Positions 1 through 6,942 of a stretch of DNA of 11,219 nucleotides are shown here, piece after piece. The DNA is from Sulfuritalea sp. (lineage in GTDB: Bacteria; Pseudomonadota; Gammaproteobacteria; Burkholderiales; Rhodocyclaceae), in NCBI GenBank assembly GCA_022843505.1, contig JALHNN010000041.1:1-11219 (forward strand), written 5' to 3'. Within the stretch, counting starts at the first letter, position 1, and each line of letters begins with the position of its first letter. The position numbers and the translations under genes are program-made. The notes beneath the pieces are model-generated. The model was given only the letters and a program-made list of their open reading frames with translations. It searched no databases and was not told where the DNA came from.

Positions 1-116
1 GTGGCCCGGGTGCGTGAGAGCCCGGCCTTGAGCCGCTCGCTCCAGGAGGGGCGAGGCGCCGTCGATGCGGCCACGGCGGCGGCGGAATCATCCTTGGGTT
101 TCAGGAAACCAAACAT
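1..116 (-). CDS. ftsY: FtsY, signal recognition particle receptor (5' fragment)
   Basis: Reading the minus strand from an ATG at 116-114 gives 38 codons that run off the window edge. The product begins MFGFLKPKDDS, followed by a short Ala-rich linker and then SWSERLKAGLSRTR. The W-x-x-RLK-x-GLS-x-TR pattern is the usual beginning of the FtsY N domain, just before the SRP-type GTPase domain, which lies outside the window. FtsY docks the signal recognition particle at the inner membrane during co-translational insertion of membrane proteins. The linker is short, with no long acidic A domain. Position also fits: from memory, ftsY often lies next to, or divergent from, M16 protease/rsmD clusters in betaproteobacteria. 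The GTPase motifs are not visible, so the call rests on the N-terminal signature and context. Confidence 0.75.
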   Translation of the reverse strand, partial: MFGFLKPKDDSAAAVAASTAPRPSWSERLKAGLSRTRA

Positions 117-219
117 GCGGAATGCGGTCGGAGGCAGGAGCCGCGCTAAGATGCGCTGCTTGAGAATTCTAGCAGAAGCCCCACTTTCCCCATTCCGACA
201 GCGTTTGCCCGACCCCTAC
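117..219. promoter_or_regulatory. Divergent intergenic region, ftsY / M16 protease
   Basis: This 103-base gap separates divergent starts, so it should hold promoters for both directions. Candidate -10 hexamers are TAGAAT on the minus strand (171-166) for ftsY and TAAGAT on the plus strand (147-152) for the protease operon. I see no convincing -35 box at proper spacing for either. Neither start codon has a clear Shine-Dalgarno sequence; the bases just before the protease ATG are pyrimidine-rich. The open frame of the protease extends leftwards through this gap into ftsY, but that extension is antisense to ftsY and is not counted as coding. Confidence 0.4.
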
Positions 220-1584
220 ATGAGATCATCATTTGCTGCGATCGCCCTGCTTGCCGTCGCCGTGTCACCGGCGCCGACTCTTGCCAATCCCTACGAAACC
301 AGGCTGGCCAACGGCCTGCGCGTGATCGTCAAGGAAGACCGGCGCGCGCCGACCGCCGTGCATATGGTCTGGTACCGCGCCGGCAGCATGGACGAAAAGG
401 ATGGTACCTCCGGCGTCGCCCACGTCCTCGAACACCTGATGTTCAAGGCTACCAGGACGCTCAAGTCGGGAGAATTCAACAAGCGCGTGGCCGAGGCCGG
501 CGGCCGTGACAATGCCTTCACCAGCCGCGACTACACCGCCTATTTCCAGATCGTGCCCAAGGGCGCGCTGCCCGAGATGATGAAGCTCGAAGCCGATCGC
601 ATGGCCAACCTGACCCTGGATGCGAAGGAGTTTGCCGCCGAGATCAAGGTGGTCATGGAGGAGCGGCGGCTGCGCACCGACGACAACCCCCAGGCCCTGG
701 TGCACGAGTCCCTGAACTCTACCCTCTTCCAGGCGCACCCCTACCGCCGTCCGGTGATCGGCTGGATGGACGATCTGGAGAACATGACCTGGCAGGACGC
801 GCGCGACTGGTACCGCCAGTGGTACGCGCCGAACAATGCCTATGTGGTCGTCGTGGGCGATGTCGATCACCGCCAGGTGTTCCGCCTGGCGCAGCAGTAT
901 TACGGCCCGCACAAGGCCAAGGCACTGCCCCAGCGCAAGCCGCAAAACGAGCCGGAGCAGACGGGGGTGCGCCGGGTGACGGTCAAGGCCCCGGCCAAGC
1001 TGCCGTATATCGCGATGGCATGGAAGGCGCCGAAGCTGCGCGACGCGCACAAGGACCGCGACCCCTACGCGCTCGAAGTCCTCGCCGCGGTGCTCGACGG
1101 CCACGATGCGTCCCGTTTCTCGAAGAACCTGGTACGCGGCTCGCGCATCGCGCAGTCGGCCGGCGCCGGTTATGACGGAACCCTGCGCGGCGAGGCCACG
1201 TTCACGCTCGACGGCCAGCCCGCGGAAGGCAGGACCATCGCCGAACTCGAAGCGGCGCTGCGCGCCGAACTCAAGCGCATCCAGGACGAAGGCGTGTCGG
1301 CCGAGGAGCTGGCCCGTGTCAAGACGCAGTCGATCGCCGCACAGACTTACAAGCGCGACTCGCTGATGGCGCAGGCGATGGAGATCGGCGGCATCGAGGC
1401 CAGCGGCCTGAACTGGCGCGACATCGATATCCTGCTGGAAAAGCTCAAGACCGTCACCGCCGAGGAGGTGCAGGCGGTGGCGAAGAAATACTTTACCGAC
1501 GATACCCTGAGCATCGCCGTCCTGGATCCGCAACCCGTCGAGCAAAGCAAACCGAGAAGACCCTCCGGGGCAGTGAGGCACTGA
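220..1584 (+). CDS. M16 family zinc metallopeptidase, catalytic subunit (periplasmic)
   Basis: A 454-residue protein of the pitrilysin/mitochondrial-processing-peptidase family (M16B size). The chosen ATG gives a clean Sec signal peptide: a basic start, a hydrophobic core at about residues 5-16, and a likely cleavage after TLA (A22). The inverted zinc motif HVLEH is at 68-72, with His68 and His72 as ligands and Glu71 as catalytic base. The distal Glu ligand is E148 within VMEERR, 76 residues after H72, the same spacing as in MPP-beta. NAFTSRDYTAYF near 98-109 is also typical of the active subunit. The next gene, which overlaps it (TGATG), is a family member without the zinc motif, so the two probably form a heterodimer, as described for bacterial M16B pairs. 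Substrate is unknown; periplasmic peptide degradation is the likely role. The frame is open upstream to base 1, but that would destroy the signal peptide and overlaps ftsY antisense. Confidence 0.9.
   Translation: MRSSFAAIALLAVAVSPAPTLANPYETRLANGLRVIVKEDRRAPTAVHMVWYRAGSMDEKDGTSGVAHVLEHLMFKATRTLKSGEFNKRVAEAGGRDNAFTSRDYTAYFQIVPKGALPEMMKLEADRMANLTLDAKEFAAEIKVVMEERRLRTDDNPQALVHESLNSTLFQAHPYRRPVIGWMDDLENMTWQDARDWYRQWYAPNNAYVVVVGDVDHRQVFRLAQQYYGPHKAKALPQRKPQNEPEQTGVRRVTVKAPAKLPYIAMAWKAPKLRDAHKDRDPYALEVLAAVLDGHDASRFSKNLVRGSRIAQSAGAGYDGTLRGEATFTLDGQPAEGRTIAELEAALRAELKRIQDEGVSAEELARVKTQSIAAQTYKRDSLMAQAMEIGGIEASGLNWRDIDILLEKLKTVTAEEVQAVAKKYFTDDTLSIAVLDPQPVEQSKPRRPSGAVRH
1575..1578 (+). promoter_or_regulatory. 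Ribosome binding site that favours the long start of the second M16 gene
   Basis: GAGG lies five bases upstream of the ATG at 1584, inside the last codons of the first M16 gene. The alternative in-frame TTG at 1740, just before the hydrophobic signal sequence, has no comparable site. The site therefore favours translation through the hairpin-rich stretch that follows. Confidence 0.55.
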
Positions 1585-3044
1585 TGAAGCAAAGCAAATT
1601 GATCGCCCCCCACCCCTCGCCCACGGCTGACTTTGCACAGCCAGCCGGCTTCGGCGGCGCAAAGCAGTGCTTTGCGAAACCCCGCCTGCGCCCCCTCCCC
1701 GGGGCGGGGTTACTGGTTGGCTCGCTTCGCTCGATAAGTTTGTGGCGCTCAAGAGCCCTCTTGGCGTTGGTCTGCCTGATGACGTCCCTGGCATCTAGCC
1801 TGACCTTGGCCGGGGTCAAGATCGAACACTGGGTGGCGCCCTCCGGCGCCAAGGTGTACTTCATCGAGGCGCGGGTGCTGCCCATCCTCGACGTGCAGAT
1901 CGACTTTGCCGCCGGCGGCGCCTTCGTGGCGGCCGGGAAGGCGGGCGTCGCGGGTCTTACCCGCGGCCTGCTGGAGGCCGGCGCCGGAAATCTCGACGAA
2001 GAGACCATCGCCGGGCGCCTGGTCGATATCGGCGCACGCCTGGGCGGCGGAGCCGACAGCGATCGCGCCAGCGTCAGCCTGCGTACGCTGGTCTCGAAAA
2101 CCGAGCGCGATGCTGCGCTGGACCTGATGCGCACCGTGCTCTCGGCGCCGACATTTCCGCAATCGGTGCTGGAGCGCGAAAAGGCCCGCACCATCGCCGG
2201 CATCCGCGAAGCCGAGACGCGGCCGGATGCGATCGCCGGCAAGCGCTTTGCGGCGGCGATCTACCCCGATCATCCTTACGGCGTATCGCCCACCGTCGAG
2301 ACAGTCACAGCCGTCACGCGCGAGGATCTGGTGGACTTTCATCGCCGGCATTACGGTGCCAAGGGTGCTGTCGTGTCCATTATCGGCGATGTGTCGCGTG
2401 CGGAGGCCGAGGCCATCGCCCAGGGCCTGACGGAAGCCCTGCCGCCGGGCGGCGGCGCCCTGGTGCCGCCCCCGGTTAAGAAGCCGCAACGCGCCACGAT
2501 AAGGATTCCGCATCCGGCGGCGCAAAGCCACGTGCATGTCGGCCTTCCCACGATCAGCCGCAATGATCCGGACTATTTCCCCCTGCTGGTCGGCAACTAC
2601 ACGCTGGGCGGCGGCGGTTTTGTCTCGCGCCTGATGAAGGAGGTGCGGGAAAAGCGCGGGTACGCCTATAGCGTGTATTCCTACGTCGCCCCGCGCAAGC
2701 TCGAAGGCCCCTTCGAGATCGGCCTGCAAACCAAGCGCGAGCAGGTGGATGATGCGCTCAAGGTGGTCAATGAGGTGCTGGCTGACTACATGGCCAAGGG
2801 CCCGACTTCCAAGGAACTCGCGGCGGCGAAAAAGAACATGGTCGATGGCCTGGCGCTGCGCATGGACAGCAATGCCAAGCTGCTCGGCTACCTCTCGGCC
2901 ATCGGCTTTTACGGTCTTCCGCTGAGCTATCTCGACGACTTTCCGGCCAAGGTCAAAGCCGTCACCGCCGAGCAGATCAAGGCCGCATTTGCCCGGCACG
3001 TCAGGGCAGAGAACCTGGTTACACTGGTGGTCGCCGCGGACTGA
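1584..3044 (+). CDS. M16 family protein, non-catalytic partner subunit
   Basis: A 486-residue M16 protein from the ATG that overlaps the previous stop. Where the first gene has HVLEH this one has GLTRG (residues 124-128, after GKAGVA), so the zinc ligands and the catalytic Glu are gone. The C-terminal half keeps the family signature SRLMKEVREKRGYAYSVYSY (about 348-367), with the Arg/Tyr residues that bind substrate in this family. It is thus the counterpart of the MPP-alpha type subunit and probably pairs with the upstream peptidase. The secretion signal is unusual: a hydrophobic segment ALLALVCLMTSLASSLTLA ends at about A76, preceded by some 50 residues encoded by a hairpin-rich insert. An in-frame TTG at 1740 would give a normal signal peptide and a 434-residue protein, close to the family size, but the good Shine-Dalgarno site sits at 1584. 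The fold call is secure; the start is uncertain. Confidence 0.87.
   Translation: MKQSKLIAPHPSPTADFAQPAGFGGAKQCFAKPRLRPLPGAGLLVGSLRSISLWRSRALLALVCLMTSLASSLTLAGVKIEHWVAPSGAKVYFIEARVLPILDVQIDFAAGGAFVAAGKAGVAGLTRGLLEAGAGNLDEETIAGRLVDIGARLGGGADSDRASVSLRTLVSKTERDAALDLMRTVLSAPTFPQSVLEREKARTIAGIREAETRPDAIAGKRFAAAIYPDHPYGVSPTVETVTAVTREDLVDFHRRHYGAKGAVVSIIGDVSRAEAEAIAQGLTEALPPGGGALVPPPVKKPQRATIRIPHPAAQSHVHVGLPTISRNDPDYFPLLVGNYTLGGGGFVSRLMKEVREKRGYAYSVYSYVAPRKLEGPFEIGLQTKREQVDDALKVVNEVLADYMAKGPTSKELAAAKKNMVDGLALRMDSNAKLLGYLSAIGFYGLPLSYLDDFPAKVKAVTAEQIKAAFARHVRAENLVTLVVAAD
1596..1741. repeat. Hairpin-rich, MITE- or REP-like insert inside the 5' end of the M16 partner gene
   Basis: About 146 bases bounded by imperfect inverted ends: AAATTGATCG at 1596-1605 against CGATAAGTTT at 1732-1741 (8 of 10 paired). 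Inside are a near-perfect palindrome, CGCAAAGCA-G-TGCTTTGCG (1658-1676), and directly after it a 9-bp stem, AACCCCGCC (1678-1686) with GGCGGGGTT (1703-1711). The stretch keeps the reading frame open and encodes about 49 low-complexity residues rich in Pro, Gly, Ala and Leu, unlike an n-region of a signal peptide. Nothing encodes a transposase. I infer a small non-autonomous repeat or REP-like unit that landed in frame. Whether other copies exist cannot be told from one window. Confidence 0.45.
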
Positions 3045-3046
3045 GC

Positions 3047-3580
3047 TTGAGCCGCATTCGCATCACCGGCGGCGAGTGGCGCAGTCGCCTGATCCAGGTG
3101 GCCGATGCGCCCGGCCTGCGGCCTACGCCCGATAGGGTGCGCGAGACCCTGTTCAACTGGCTGGGACAGGACCTGTCCGGGCTCTCCTGCCTCGACTTGT
3201 TTGCCGGCAGCGGCATCCTCGGCTTCGAGGCCGCCTCGCGCGGCGCCGACTACGTGGCGCTGGTGGAGCGCGCAAAGGCCCCCTTCGCCGCCCTGAAAAA
3301 GCATGCGGCGGTTTTCGCGTGTCCGCGTGTCGAACTGTTTTGTTGCGATGCGCTAAAATTCGCCCCCCCGTCGGGCCGGCGTTTCGATGTGCTGTTTCTT
3401 GATCCGCCTTATGGTCAGGGTTGGCTCGACAGGATAGTGTCCCGGCTTGATGAGCTTGCGACGCCCGGCGCGCGGCTGTATGCCGAGGCGGAGCAGCCTC
3501 TGCAGGCGCTGGGTTCCTGGAAGGTGGTCAGGGAGGGCAGGGCCGGGCAAGTTTTCTTTCATCTGCTGGAGCAGGCATGA
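3047..3580 (+). CDS. rsmD: 16S rRNA (guanine966-N2)-methyltransferase RsmD
   Basis: A 177-residue class I methyltransferase that uses S-adenosylmethionine to methylate G966 of 16S rRNA in the small ribosomal subunit. The start MSRIRITGGEWRSR and the segment RPTPDRVRETLFNWL (25-39) are typical of RsmD. The SAM-binding motif I is DLFAGSGILGFEA (50-62), and the catalytic motif IV is DPPY (119-122, within LFLDPPYGQG). The length is at the short end of the family. The start is TTG, two bases after the stop of the upstream gene and without a clear Shine-Dalgarno site, which suggests translational coupling. The 3' end overlaps coaD by ATGA; rsmD-coaD is a very common bacterial pair. Confidence 0.95.
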   Translation: MSRIRITGGEWRSRLIQVADAPGLRPTPDRVRETLFNWLGQDLSGLSCLDLFAGSGILGFEAASRGADYVALVERAKAPFAALKKHAAVFACPRVELFCCDALKFAPPSGRRFDVLFLDPPYGQGWLDRIVSRLDELATPGARLYAEAEQPLQALGSWKVVREGRAGQVFFHLLEQA

Positions 3581-4062
3581 ACAATTCCATCGCCGTGTAT
3601 TCCGGGACCTTCGATCCGCTGACGCGCGGCCACGAGGATCTGGTGCGGCGCGCCTCGGGCCTGTTCCGCAAGGTCATCATCGCCATTGCCGAAAGCCGCA
3701 AGAAGCAGCCGCTATTCACGCTGGACGAGCGCGTCGACATCGCCAGGCGGATACTTTCCGACTATCCGAACGTTGAAGTCGTTGGCTTCGACAGCCTGCT
3801 GATGGATTTCATGCGCAAGCAGGGTGCCTCGATCATCCTGCGCGGCCTGCGCGCCGTCTCCGACTTCGAATACGAATTCCAGATGGCCGGGATGAACCGA
3901 AGCCTGTACCCGGATGTCGAAACCGTTTTCCTGACGCCCGACGAGAACTACATGTTCATTTCCGCGACCATGGTGCGCGAGATCGCGACGCTGGGCGGCG
4001 ACGTCTCGAAATTCGTCCATCCGCTCGTTTCCGAACGGCTGAAACTGAAACTCAACCATTGA
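3577..4062 (+). CDS. coaD: Phosphopantetheine adenylyltransferase
   Basis: A 161-residue protein, the usual CoaD length. It transfers AMP from ATP to 4'-phosphopantetheine, giving dephospho-CoA, the penultimate step of coenzyme A synthesis in the cytoplasm. The nucleotidyltransferase T-x-G-H motif is within SGTFDPLTRGH (9-19). RGLR at 89-92 and ISATMVRE at 128-135 are the other conserved nucleotide-binding segments. GGAG (3568-3571) lies five bases before the ATG, and the start overlaps the rsmD stop as ATGA, so the two are co-translated. Confidence 0.96.
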   Translation: MNNSIAVYSGTFDPLTRGHEDLVRRASGLFRKVIIAIAESRKKQPLFTLDERVDIARRILSDYPNVEVVGFDSLLMDFMRKQGASIILRGLRAVSDFEYEFQMAGMNRSLYPDVETVFLTPDENYMFISATMVREIATLGGDVSKFVHPLVSERLKLKLNH

Positions 4063-4072
4063 GGTATCTTTC

Positions 4073-4321
4073 ATGGCCCTGATCATCACCGATGAGTGCA
4101 TCAACTGCGACGTGTGCGAGCCCGAGTGCCCGAACAACGCGATCTCCCAAGGTGACGAGATCTACATCATCGACCCGGCCAAATGCACCGAGTGCGTCGG
4201 CCACTTCGACACGCCGCAATGCCGCGAGGTCTGCCCCGTCGATTGCATTCCCGACGACCCGAACCATGTCGAGTCGAAGGACCAGTTGATGGCGAAGTTC
4301 CTTGCCCTGACGGCGAAATAA
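4073..4321 (+). CDS. yfhL: YfhL-type 2[4Fe-4S] ferredoxin
   Basis: An 82-residue ferredoxin. The first cluster motif is C9-x2-C12-x2-C15-x3-C19-P. The second is C38-x2-C41-x8-C50-x3-C54-P, the eight-residue loop (VGHFDTPQ) that marks the Allochromatium vinosum (Alvin) type with clusters of low potential. The opening MALIITDECINCD closely resembles E. coli YfhL as I remember it. It carries electrons in the cytoplasm; the redox partner is unknown. GAGG at 4061-4064, overlapping the coaD stop, is eight bases from the ATG. It is the last gene of the plus-strand run and converges on mutM with only six bases between the stops. Confidence 0.95.
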   Translation: MALIITDECINCDVCEPECPNNAISQGDEIYIIDPAKCTECVGHFDTPQCREVCPVDCIPDDPNHVESKDQLMAKFLALTAK

Positions 4322-4327
4322 GGCGGC

Positions 4328-5152
4328 TTACTTTTGGCAGCCCGCGCAAAAGAATGTTGCGCGCTGGCCCTGCCGCAGTTCCCGGATCGGCCGGCCGCAG
4401 ACGCGGCAGGCTTCGCCTGTCCGGCCATAGACGAAATACTGCTGCTGAAAATAGCCCGAACTGCCATCCGAACGGATGAAGTCACGCAGGCTGCTGCCCC
4501 CGGCTTCGATTGCCGCGAGCAGGGTCTGCTTGATCGCCGGCACCAGGCGCTCCAGCCGTTGCAGCGAAATGCTCCCGGCGCGGGTGCGCGGGTCGATGCC
4601 GGCACGGTACAGGCTTTCCGACGCATAGATGTTGCCGATGCCGACCACGCGGTGACTGTCCATCAATACCGGCTTGATGGCGGCCTTCAGCCCGGCGAGT
4701 TGCGCCTTCAGCCAGGACGCATCGAATTCTTCGCTCAGCGGCTCGATGCCGAGGGTCTTCAGCAGGGGATGCCCGCGGGGATCGCCCTCGAGCCAGAGTA
4801 CCGCGCCGAAGCGCCTGGGGTCGCGCAGGCGCAAGGCCACGGCGCCCCGGCCCGCGTCGAACACCAGGTCAAGGTGATCGTGCTTTTCGGCGGACTGGTG
4901 CGCCGGGACCAGGCGCAGGCTCCCCGACATGCCCAAATGAATCAGCAGGTGGCCGCTGCCGAAATCCAGCAGCAGGTACTTGCCGCGGCGCCGGACGTCG
5001 AGGAGACGCCGGCCCGGCAGGAGTCGATCCAGGTCCTCCGGCAGCGGATAGCGCAGGGCCGGCACTCGCGCGATCGTGGCGCGCAGGCGTTTTCCGCAGA
5101 GCGGCGACGCGATGCCGCGACGCGTGACCTCGACCTCGGGCAGTTCAGGCAT
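4328..5152 (-). CDS. mutM: Formamidopyrimidine-DNA glycosylase (Fpg/MutM)
   Basis: A 274-residue base-excision repair enzyme that removes oxidised purines such as 8-oxoguanine and nicks the abasic site. All hallmarks are present. MPELPEVE at the start gives the catalytic Pro (Schiff base) and Glu once Met is removed. Lys58 in RRGKYL is the conserved beta-lobe lysine. GIGNIYASE (171-179) is the helix-two-turn-helix signature. The C-terminal zinc finger has C249, C252, C269 and C272, with the DNA-binding Arg264 in QRATFFC. Length is normal. It is divergent from the TPR-lolB-ispE operon and converges on the ferredoxin gene. The Shine-Dalgarno match before the start is weak. Confidence 0.97.
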   Translation of the reverse strand: MPELPEVEVTRRGIASPLCGKRLRATIARVPALRYPLPEDLDRLLPGRRLLDVRRRGKYLLLDFGSGHLLIHLGMSGSLRLVPAHQSAEKHDHLDLVFDAGRGAVALRLRDPRRFGAVLWLEGDPRGHPLLKTLGIEPLSEEFDASWLKAQLAGLKAAIKPVLMDSHRVVGIGNIYASESLYRAGIDPRTRAGSISLQRLERLVPAIKQTLLAAIEAGGSSLRDFIRSDGSSGYFQQQYFVYGRTGEACRVCGRPIRELRQGQRATFFCAGCQK

Positions 5153-5241
5153 CGCCCCACCCGCAGGAAAAAACTGGCGAAACTGCTAACATCGCCGCAT
5201 TGTATGCGAGCTGTCGGTCCGCCCCGGCGCCCCGTGGAACC
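5153..5241. promoter_or_regulatory. Divergent intergenic region, mutM / TPR operon
   Basis: This 89-base gap must carry promoters in both directions. TACAAT on the minus strand (5204-5199) is a good -10 match, 46 bases ahead of mutM. TAACAT on the plus strand (5187-5192) is a candidate -10 for the TPR operon. Neither has a recognisable -35 at the right distance. No operator or riboswitch-like structure is apparent. Confidence 0.35.
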
Positions 5242-6942
5242 ATGAAGCCACTTATTCCCCTTGTCGCACTTGCACTCGGCTTGTCGAGTGGGCTCGTCGT
5301 GGCCCAGTCGCCAGCGAATCCGCACGCCAGCGCACCGACGCCCGACGCGGCCCTGCTGCCCAAGCAGGAGATGACGCCGCAGATCCTCTACCAGTTCCTG
5401 CTTGCCGAGATTGCCGCACAGCGCGGGCAGTTCGGTATTTCCGCGGGCGCCTACCTCGATCTGGCGCGCAGCACGCGCGACCCGCGGGTGACGAAGCGGG
5501 CCGCCGAAGTGGCCTTCCACGCCCGCCAGTACGACAGCGCACTGGAGGCGATACGGATCTGGCTCAGCATCGATCCGGCCTCACAGCAGGCAAAGCAGAT
5601 GCGCGCCACGATGCTGCTGGCGAGCGGGCGCATCGAGGAGCTGGCGGCCATCCTCGGCAAGGACTTTGTCGCCGAGGGCGAGCGCGCGGGCGACGCGCTG
5701 CTGCAGCTTTCGCGCGCCTTCACCCGCTACCCGGATCGGGCTGCCATCGACGCCCTGTTCGAGATCCTCGTCAAGCCCTATCCGCAATCGCCCGAGGCCC
5801 AACTCGCGCGCGCGCAAGCGGCCATGGGTGCCGGCAATGCGGAAAAGGCCGGGGCCGCGATCGATCGGGCCCTGCAACTGCGCCCCGACTGGGAGGCGGC
5901 CGCGCTGCTGAAACTCGAATTTCTCGCCAAGGGCCAGGCTCAGATCGACTTCCTCAAGTCCTGGCTTGGCGCCAATCCCGGAGCGCAGCAGGCGCGGCTC
6001 AGCTATGCCCGCGCGCTGGTCGGGGAAAAACGCTACGAGGAGGCGCGCGCCGAATTCCGCACCCTGCTCGCCGACAACCCGGACAACCCGGAAATCCTCT
6101 ATGCGGTCGGGATCCTGTCGCTGCAGGTCAATGCCGTGGCCGACGCCGAGCGTCCTCTGCAGCGCTATGTCGAACTCGGACGCGGCGACCTGAATCCGCC
6201 GCGCTTCTACCTCGGGCAGATCGCCGAGCAGGCGGAACGCTATGACGACGCGATCCGCTGGTACGACCAGGTCGATGCCGGTGAGAACCTGCTGACGGCC
6301 AGGATCCGCGCCGCGCGGGCGCTGTGGAAGCAGAACCGGCTGGACCAGGCGCGCGAGCGCCTGGCGGTGGCGCGTTCCCTGAATCCCGGCGAAATGCGAC
6401 TGGTCATCGCCGAAGGCCAGATGTTGCGCGATGCCGGGCGTCACGACGAGAGCTTTGCCTTCCTCGACAAGGCCCTCGAAGTCCAGCCGGACCACCCCGA
6501 TCTGCTCTACGAAGTCGCGCTGGCCGCCGAGAAGCTGAAGCGGCTGGACATCGTCGAGCGCCACCTGCGGCGGCTGATCGCGCTGAAGCCGGATTCGCCG
6601 CAGGGCTACAACGCCCTGGGCTACACCTTTGCTGACCACAACATCCGGCTCGATGAAGCCGCCGAACTCGTCGACAAGGCCCTGTCCCTGGCGCCCGATG
6701 ACTCGTTCATACTCGACAGCAAGGGGTGGGTCCTTTACCGCCAGGGCAATCTCACCGCGGCGCTGGAAGCCTTGCAGAAGGCCTACGCCAAGCAGCCCGA
6801 CGCCGAGATCGCCGCGCATGTCGGCGAGGTCCTGTGGAAGCTCGGGCGGCCCGACGAAGCGAAGGCGATCTGGCGTGAGGCCGGCAAGGCATTCCCGAAG
6901 AACGAGGCGCTGACCGAAACCATCAAGCGCTTCGTGCCCTGA
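5242..6942 (+). CDS. Periplasmic tetratricopeptide-repeat protein, LbcA-like
   Basis: A 566-residue all-helical TPR protein. The chosen ATG gives a signal peptide with a core at about 4-20 and cleavage after VVA (A21). The rest is repeated helix pairs with TPR-type Gly/Ala/Pro spacing, clearest in AEKAGAAIDRALQLRPD (about 200-216), KRYEEARAEFRTLLADNPDNP (about 263-283), HDESFAFLDKALEVQPDHPD (401-420), LDEAAELVDKALSLAPDD (470-487) and NLTAALEALQKAYAKQPD (503-520). It sits directly before lolB-ispE-tRNA-Gln-prs, the position of P. aeruginosa PA4667 (LbcA), an outer-membrane lipoprotein that activates the protease CtpA. Unlike LbcA, this protein has no cysteine at the signal-peptide end, or anywhere else, so it should be soluble in the periplasm. 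Its role as a protease adaptor is inference. The stop overlaps the lolB start (TGATG). Confidence 0.85.
   Translation: MKPLIPLVALALGLSSGLVVAQSPANPHASAPTPDAALLPKQEMTPQILYQFLLAEIAAQRGQFGISAGAYLDLARSTRDPRVTKRAAEVAFHARQYDSALEAIRIWLSIDPASQQAKQMRATMLLASGRIEELAAILGKDFVAEGERAGDALLQLSRAFTRYPDRAAIDALFEILVKPYPQSPEAQLARAQAAMGAGNAEKAGAAIDRALQLRPDWEAAALLKLEFLAKGQAQIDFLKSWLGANPGAQQARLSYARALVGEKRYEEARAEFRTLLADNPDNPEILYAVGILSLQVNAVADAERPLQRYVELGRGDLNPPRFYLGQIAEQAERYDDAIRWYDQVDAGENLLTARIRAARALWKQNRLDQARERLAVARSLNPGEMRLVIAEGQMLRDAGRHDESFAFLDKALEVQPDHPDLLYEVALAAEKLKRLDIVERHLRRLIALKPDSPQGYNALGYTFADHNIRLDEAAELVDKALSLAPDDSFILDSKGWVLYRQGNLTAALEALQKAYAKQPDAEIAAHVGEVLWKLGRPDEAKAIWREAGKAFPKNEALTETIKRFVP

Noticed and set aside
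265..1794. Long minus-strand open frame (about 509 codons) opposite the first M16 gene
   Set aside because: It mirrors a gene with a full set of M16 motifs. Its product is low-complexity, rich in Arg, His, Gly and Leu, with no recognisable domain, as expected antisense to GC-rich coding DNA.
1749..2999. Long minus-strand open frame opposite the second M16 gene
   Set aside because: Same reasoning: no domain-like features, and the plus strand carries the conserved family signature.
4338..4366. Hairpin CGCGCAA/TTGCGCG near the convergent ferredoxin and mutM stops, considered as a bidirectional terminator
   Set aside because: It lies inside the mutM coding region (zinc-finger end), has a two-base bulge and has no T run on either strand, so I could not support terminator function.
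5200..5241. Upstream extension of the TPR frame to 5200, which would add MYASCRSAPAPRGT before the chosen start
   Set aside because: It places charged residues and a Cys ahead of a good signal peptide and does not form a lipobox; the ATG at 5242 gives the natural N-terminus.
5581..6819. Minus-strand open frame of about 412 codons opposite the TPR gene
   Set aside because: The plus strand has clear TPR periodicity and a signal peptide. The antisense frame has neither motifs nor a ribosome binding site.
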